Under the pieces are notes generated by a model that was given only the letters and a program-made list of their open reading frames with translations, was not told the origin of the DNA and ran no database searches. Of a stretch of 64,000 bases of DNA, positions 61,877 through 64,000 are shown in pieces (the first letter of the stretch is position 1; every line of letters starts with the position of its first letter). A program made the position numbers and the translations under genes. Source of the DNA: a virus; IMG/VR virus record IMGVR_UViG_3300025881_000006, positions 62,001 to 126,000 of that record. One strand, given 5' to 3'.

Positions 61877-63208
61877 ATGACTCCAGAGTTAATAAGACAA
61901 CGTAGAAATAAGACCACTGCGTTACTACATCAACAATGCACGGCCTTAACAGTCTCCTATGAGGATATTGATAAAGATTATTCTAGAATTGATAATCTTT
62001 ATAACGGTATCCTTTCATTAGAAGCCATTCTCGATCACATGCCCAGTCTGGAAGATGTGGGTGATGTTGAAAATACTATTATCGCTAACGTCCTACAGTA
62101 TCAGGAGCGTACATTAGGCTTAGAGAGTATTGACATTATTTCGTTAGAATCTATTCGTAGTAGATTAAAAGAAGTTTGGAAGATGCTAGTAAAGGATATT
62201 GGTAATGTAATGAAGAAGGTAGCCATGTGGTCCACTAGTATGACTAGGACTCTACCTGCCATCCGTACTCATGCCAATACGATGCTTGACCAAGCTGGTG
62301 GTTTAAGTGAAATAAAGGGAGAGGTTACCCTATCGGGACAGCTCTCTTATCTCAAATCCACACCTAGTGATAAATTAAACGTGACAGAAGGTGTAAGGGA
62401 GTTCATGACTACCTTACGTGAATTCTTAGTGTTAGACAGTACTACTAATATTGCAAATGCTAAAACCACATCTTCTTTAATGAAGGATTCACCTAAGGTA
62501 TATAGTGGTGAGAACCTCAACGTAAATCCTGACGCTATTAAACACGTAGAAAAGTTATTGACGGCCAGTGGTTTAGATAAAAAGATTGATTCACGTACAC
62601 CACCACCGGGACCTTGGAAACGTGCTGCGGTTATTAAAGGAATAAGTAATAGTAATACAGTAACGTTTGTGTATGACGATAAACCACTACTAGGTGGGCG
62701 CATTGCTGTCTATCGTTATCCTAACATGGATGCTGCGAATCCAGATGCGTTATTGGAACATAAAGCTGTTACGTTGACTGACTATGTTCAAGCTGCTACT
62801 AGACGTATTAGAGGTTCGAAAGTAGGTATTACTGGTATTGGTCAGACTGGTCCTATGGCAGAGTCTAAGGTGACTGCACTCACACCTGATGAAATAGTCG
62901 TTACTTGTAATGGTGTCTTAGAGATGTGTAACATGATAGAGACTTTTAATAGTCAGTATGGTGAAGTCTCTAAGATAAAAGAAGAGTTAGTCAAATCTGG
63001 TAATACTGCAATGGGTATCGTTAGTGATGACGACACTGATATGGTGCGCGGTAAGGTATCGGAGATGATGAGACACTTAGTAGTGTATCACAACGGGCGG
63101 GTTGATAAACCCTACATTCCCATGGTGAACCATTGTATTAATGTAATTAGAAGTACACTATCGTACTGCGATAAGTCGTTACGTTTAGGTTATGACATTT
63201 CACAGTAA
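61877..63208 (+). CDS. Unknown helical protein, possibly internal head or structural
   Basis: 443 residues, AAGGA upstream. Long N-terminal helices, then a folded middle with TPPPGPWKRAAVI and YVQAATRRIRG and a helical end. It lacks motifs of enzymes. The composition resembles inner-body proteins of phiKZ-like heads, but I cannot separate it from a scaffold or tail protein. Confidence 0.45.
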   Translation: MTPELIRQRRNKTTALLHQQCTALTVSYEDIDKDYSRIDNLYNGILSLEAILDHMPSLEDVGDVENTIIANVLQYQERTLGLESIDIISLESIRSRLKEVWKMLVKDIGNVMKKVAMWSTSMTRTLPAIRTHANTMLDQAGGLSEIKGEVTLSGQLSYLKSTPSDKLNVTEGVREFMTTLREFLVLDSTTNIANAKTTSSLMKDSPKVYSGENLNVNPDAIKHVEKLLTASGLDKKIDSRTPPPGPWKRAAVIKGISNSNTVTFVYDDKPLLGGRIAVYRYPNMDAANPDALLEHKAVTLTDYVQAATRRIRGSKVGITGIGQTGPMAESKVTALTPDEIVVTCNGVLEMCNMIETFNSQYGEVSKIKEELVKSGNTAMGIVSDDDTDMVRGKVSEMMRHLVVYHNGRVDKPYIPMVNHCINVIRSTLSYCDKSLRLGYDISQ

Positions 63209-63225
63209 ATCAATTGTGCCATGTT

Positions 63226-63246
63226 GGGTAGATTTACCCTTTTATA
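63226..63246 (+). terminator. Weak terminator-like hairpin
   Basis: GGGTA pairs with TACCC around GATT, then CTTTTATATG. Short stem, so possibly partial termination before the last gene. Confidence 0.4.
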
Positions 63247-63283
63247 TGAGCATGTTAATATAATCAATGAAGGATATTCTCAG

Positions 63284-64000
63284 ATGACAGCTAAAAAGAA
63301 CACAGGTCGCAAGAAGTCGGCAGCGACTATTGCTAAAGAAGAACAGGCAAAACAAACTGCTGAAGCAGCGAAGTTAGCCGAGCAGGAATCAGCTAATAAA
63401 GATGAGTCTACTAAAGACTCTGAAGTTGAAACTGCACCTAAGTCCGAAACTCCACCGACTGGTGATGAAGGCGATGCTCCAGCCGCAGGCGATAACGAAC
63501 TTATACCTGCACCTGCTGAAGGCGAAGAAGGCGAAGAAGACATGCCTGAAATCGAAGAAGAAGGTGAGTTTTCTGTTGAAGGCCTTAGCCTACCTGCCAA
63601 GTTAACTATTCAAACGTTAGAAGAATATGTAGCTAAGATGGGTAAAGGTGTTATGGTTTCAGAATCTAATGGTATTAATAACCAGATGGGTCTGTATCGT
63701 GCTGTTACTAATCTTCTTACATTAGAAGGTGAAGAGTTCACTGAAGTAATGACTCGCGTATTATCAATCATCCACGCCCATCGTGATGGTGCTTTCAATG
63801 ATAAGCGTTTGTTCCGTTTCTTTAACAACCTTAAGTTGGCTAAAGACAGAGCTAAGTCATTCGAGCGTCTATTAAGCTTGTTCACCACTGTTTGCGATCC
63901 TACTACCCGTAGTATGACGTTAGAGCAGGTTAATGTTGAAGAAGCGGTCTCTGGCGTTAAAGACGGTCAGAAGCAACAACAGCTGCTAGCTTACTTTACT
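63284..64000 (+). CDS. Acidic-tail protein, partial (3' end outside the window)
   Basis: 239 codons are present with the frame open to the right edge; AAGGA lies about 11 bases before the ATG. The first about 95 residues are disordered: basic Lys/Ala at the start, then Glu/Pro/Ala-rich and very acidic (EGEEGEEDMPEIEEEGE). The folded part begins near GLSLPAKLTIQTLEEYV. Likely a virion protein by context; the missing C-terminus prevents a better call. Confidence 0.6.
   Translation, partial: MTAKKNTGRKKSAATIAKEEQAKQTAEAAKLAEQESANKDESTKDSEVETAPKSETPPTGDEGDAPAAGDNELIPAPAEGEEGEEDMPEIEEEGEFSVEGLSLPAKLTIQTLEEYVAKMGKGVMVSESNGINNQMGLYRAVTNLLTLEGEEFTEVMTRVLSIIHAHRDGAFNDKRLFRFFNNLKLAKDRAKSFERLLSLFTTVCDPTTRSMTLEQVNVEEAVSGVKDGQKQQQLLAYFT

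Noticed and set aside
63280-63600. A Ser/Ala/Pro-rich antisense frame
   Set aside because: It mirrors the acidic disordered segment of the forward gene at 63284.
1-64000. tRNA genes, CRISPR arrays, insertion sequences and attachment sites
   Set aside because: None found by eye: no cloverleaf with a CCA-adjacent acceptor, no regular repeat-spacer pattern, no transposase or integrase motif. The only mobile elements are the intein and the GIY-YIG gene.

Overview
The window is part of a tailed jumbo phage genome of the phiKZ-like, nucleus-forming group (Chimalliviridae). The evidence is gene content and order. There is a PhuZ-type tubulin, a candidate chimallin nuclear-shell protein directly followed by the N-terminal half of an RNA polymerase beta' subunit with the catalytic NADFDGD motif, further split multisubunit RNA polymerase genes, a family-B DNA polymerase fragment, a large terminase and a contractile tail sheath. 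The order matches my memory of phiKZ genes 29 to about 82. Comparisons with phiKZ gene numbers are from memory, not from a search. The sequence is moderately AT-rich. The host cannot be read from it; no tRNA, rRNA, CRISPR array, integrase or insertion sequence was seen.

Layout. 1-12 kb: virion genes (partial tail sheath on the minus strand, three large structural proteins, terminase, a protein with a Lys/Ala-rich tail, then two minus-strand genes). 12-15 kb: a tiny membrane protein, a GIY-YIG homing endonuclease, a proteasome-like Ntn hydrolase, and a minus-strand gene. 15.4-16.4 kb: phuZ. 16.5-21.3 kb: a compact operon whose first eleven genes are small and look diverged from a common strand-helices-strand design; this is the most unfamiliar block. 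21.3-25.1 kb: a structured leader, DNA polymerase, one small gene and a minus-strand gene. 25.2-28.8 kb: chmA and the non-virion RNA polymerase beta' N-half. 28.8-34.9 kb: small accessory genes, including a duplicated zinc-ribbon pair, plus a 400-base non-coding stretch that may encode a small RNA. 35-50 kb: an Mre11/SbcD-like nuclease, a nucleic-acid-binding protein with a bacterial SSB-type tail, candidate gp68- and gp69-like genes, beta C-half, beta' C-half, and an SF2 helicase interrupted by an intein. 50-56 kb: accessory genes including a NADAR enzyme, then a minus-strand operon ending in the virion RNA polymerase beta' C-part. 56-64 kb: a structural gene with a candidate -1 frameshift, a DarG-like macrodomain, dCTP deaminase, an AAA ATPase, dihydrofolate reductase and two further virion-type genes.

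How the parts work together. Virion genes supply packaging, tail and the polymerase fragment presumed to be carried in the particle. PhuZ and ChmA would build and position the phage nucleus. The non-virion RNA polymerase, DNA polymerase, helicase, nuclease and binding protein would act inside it. DHFR and dCTP deaminase adjust nucleotide pools. NADAR and the macrodomain are candidate countermeasures to ADP-ribosylation defences.

Two regulatory signatures recur. Several units start with a motif close to ACCTACATTATC followed 16-23 bases later by a TA-rich element, a likely phage-specific promoter. Many units end in a GC-rich hairpin, often followed by TTATGCCGT, sometimes with its complement on the 5' side so that the terminator reads in both directions.
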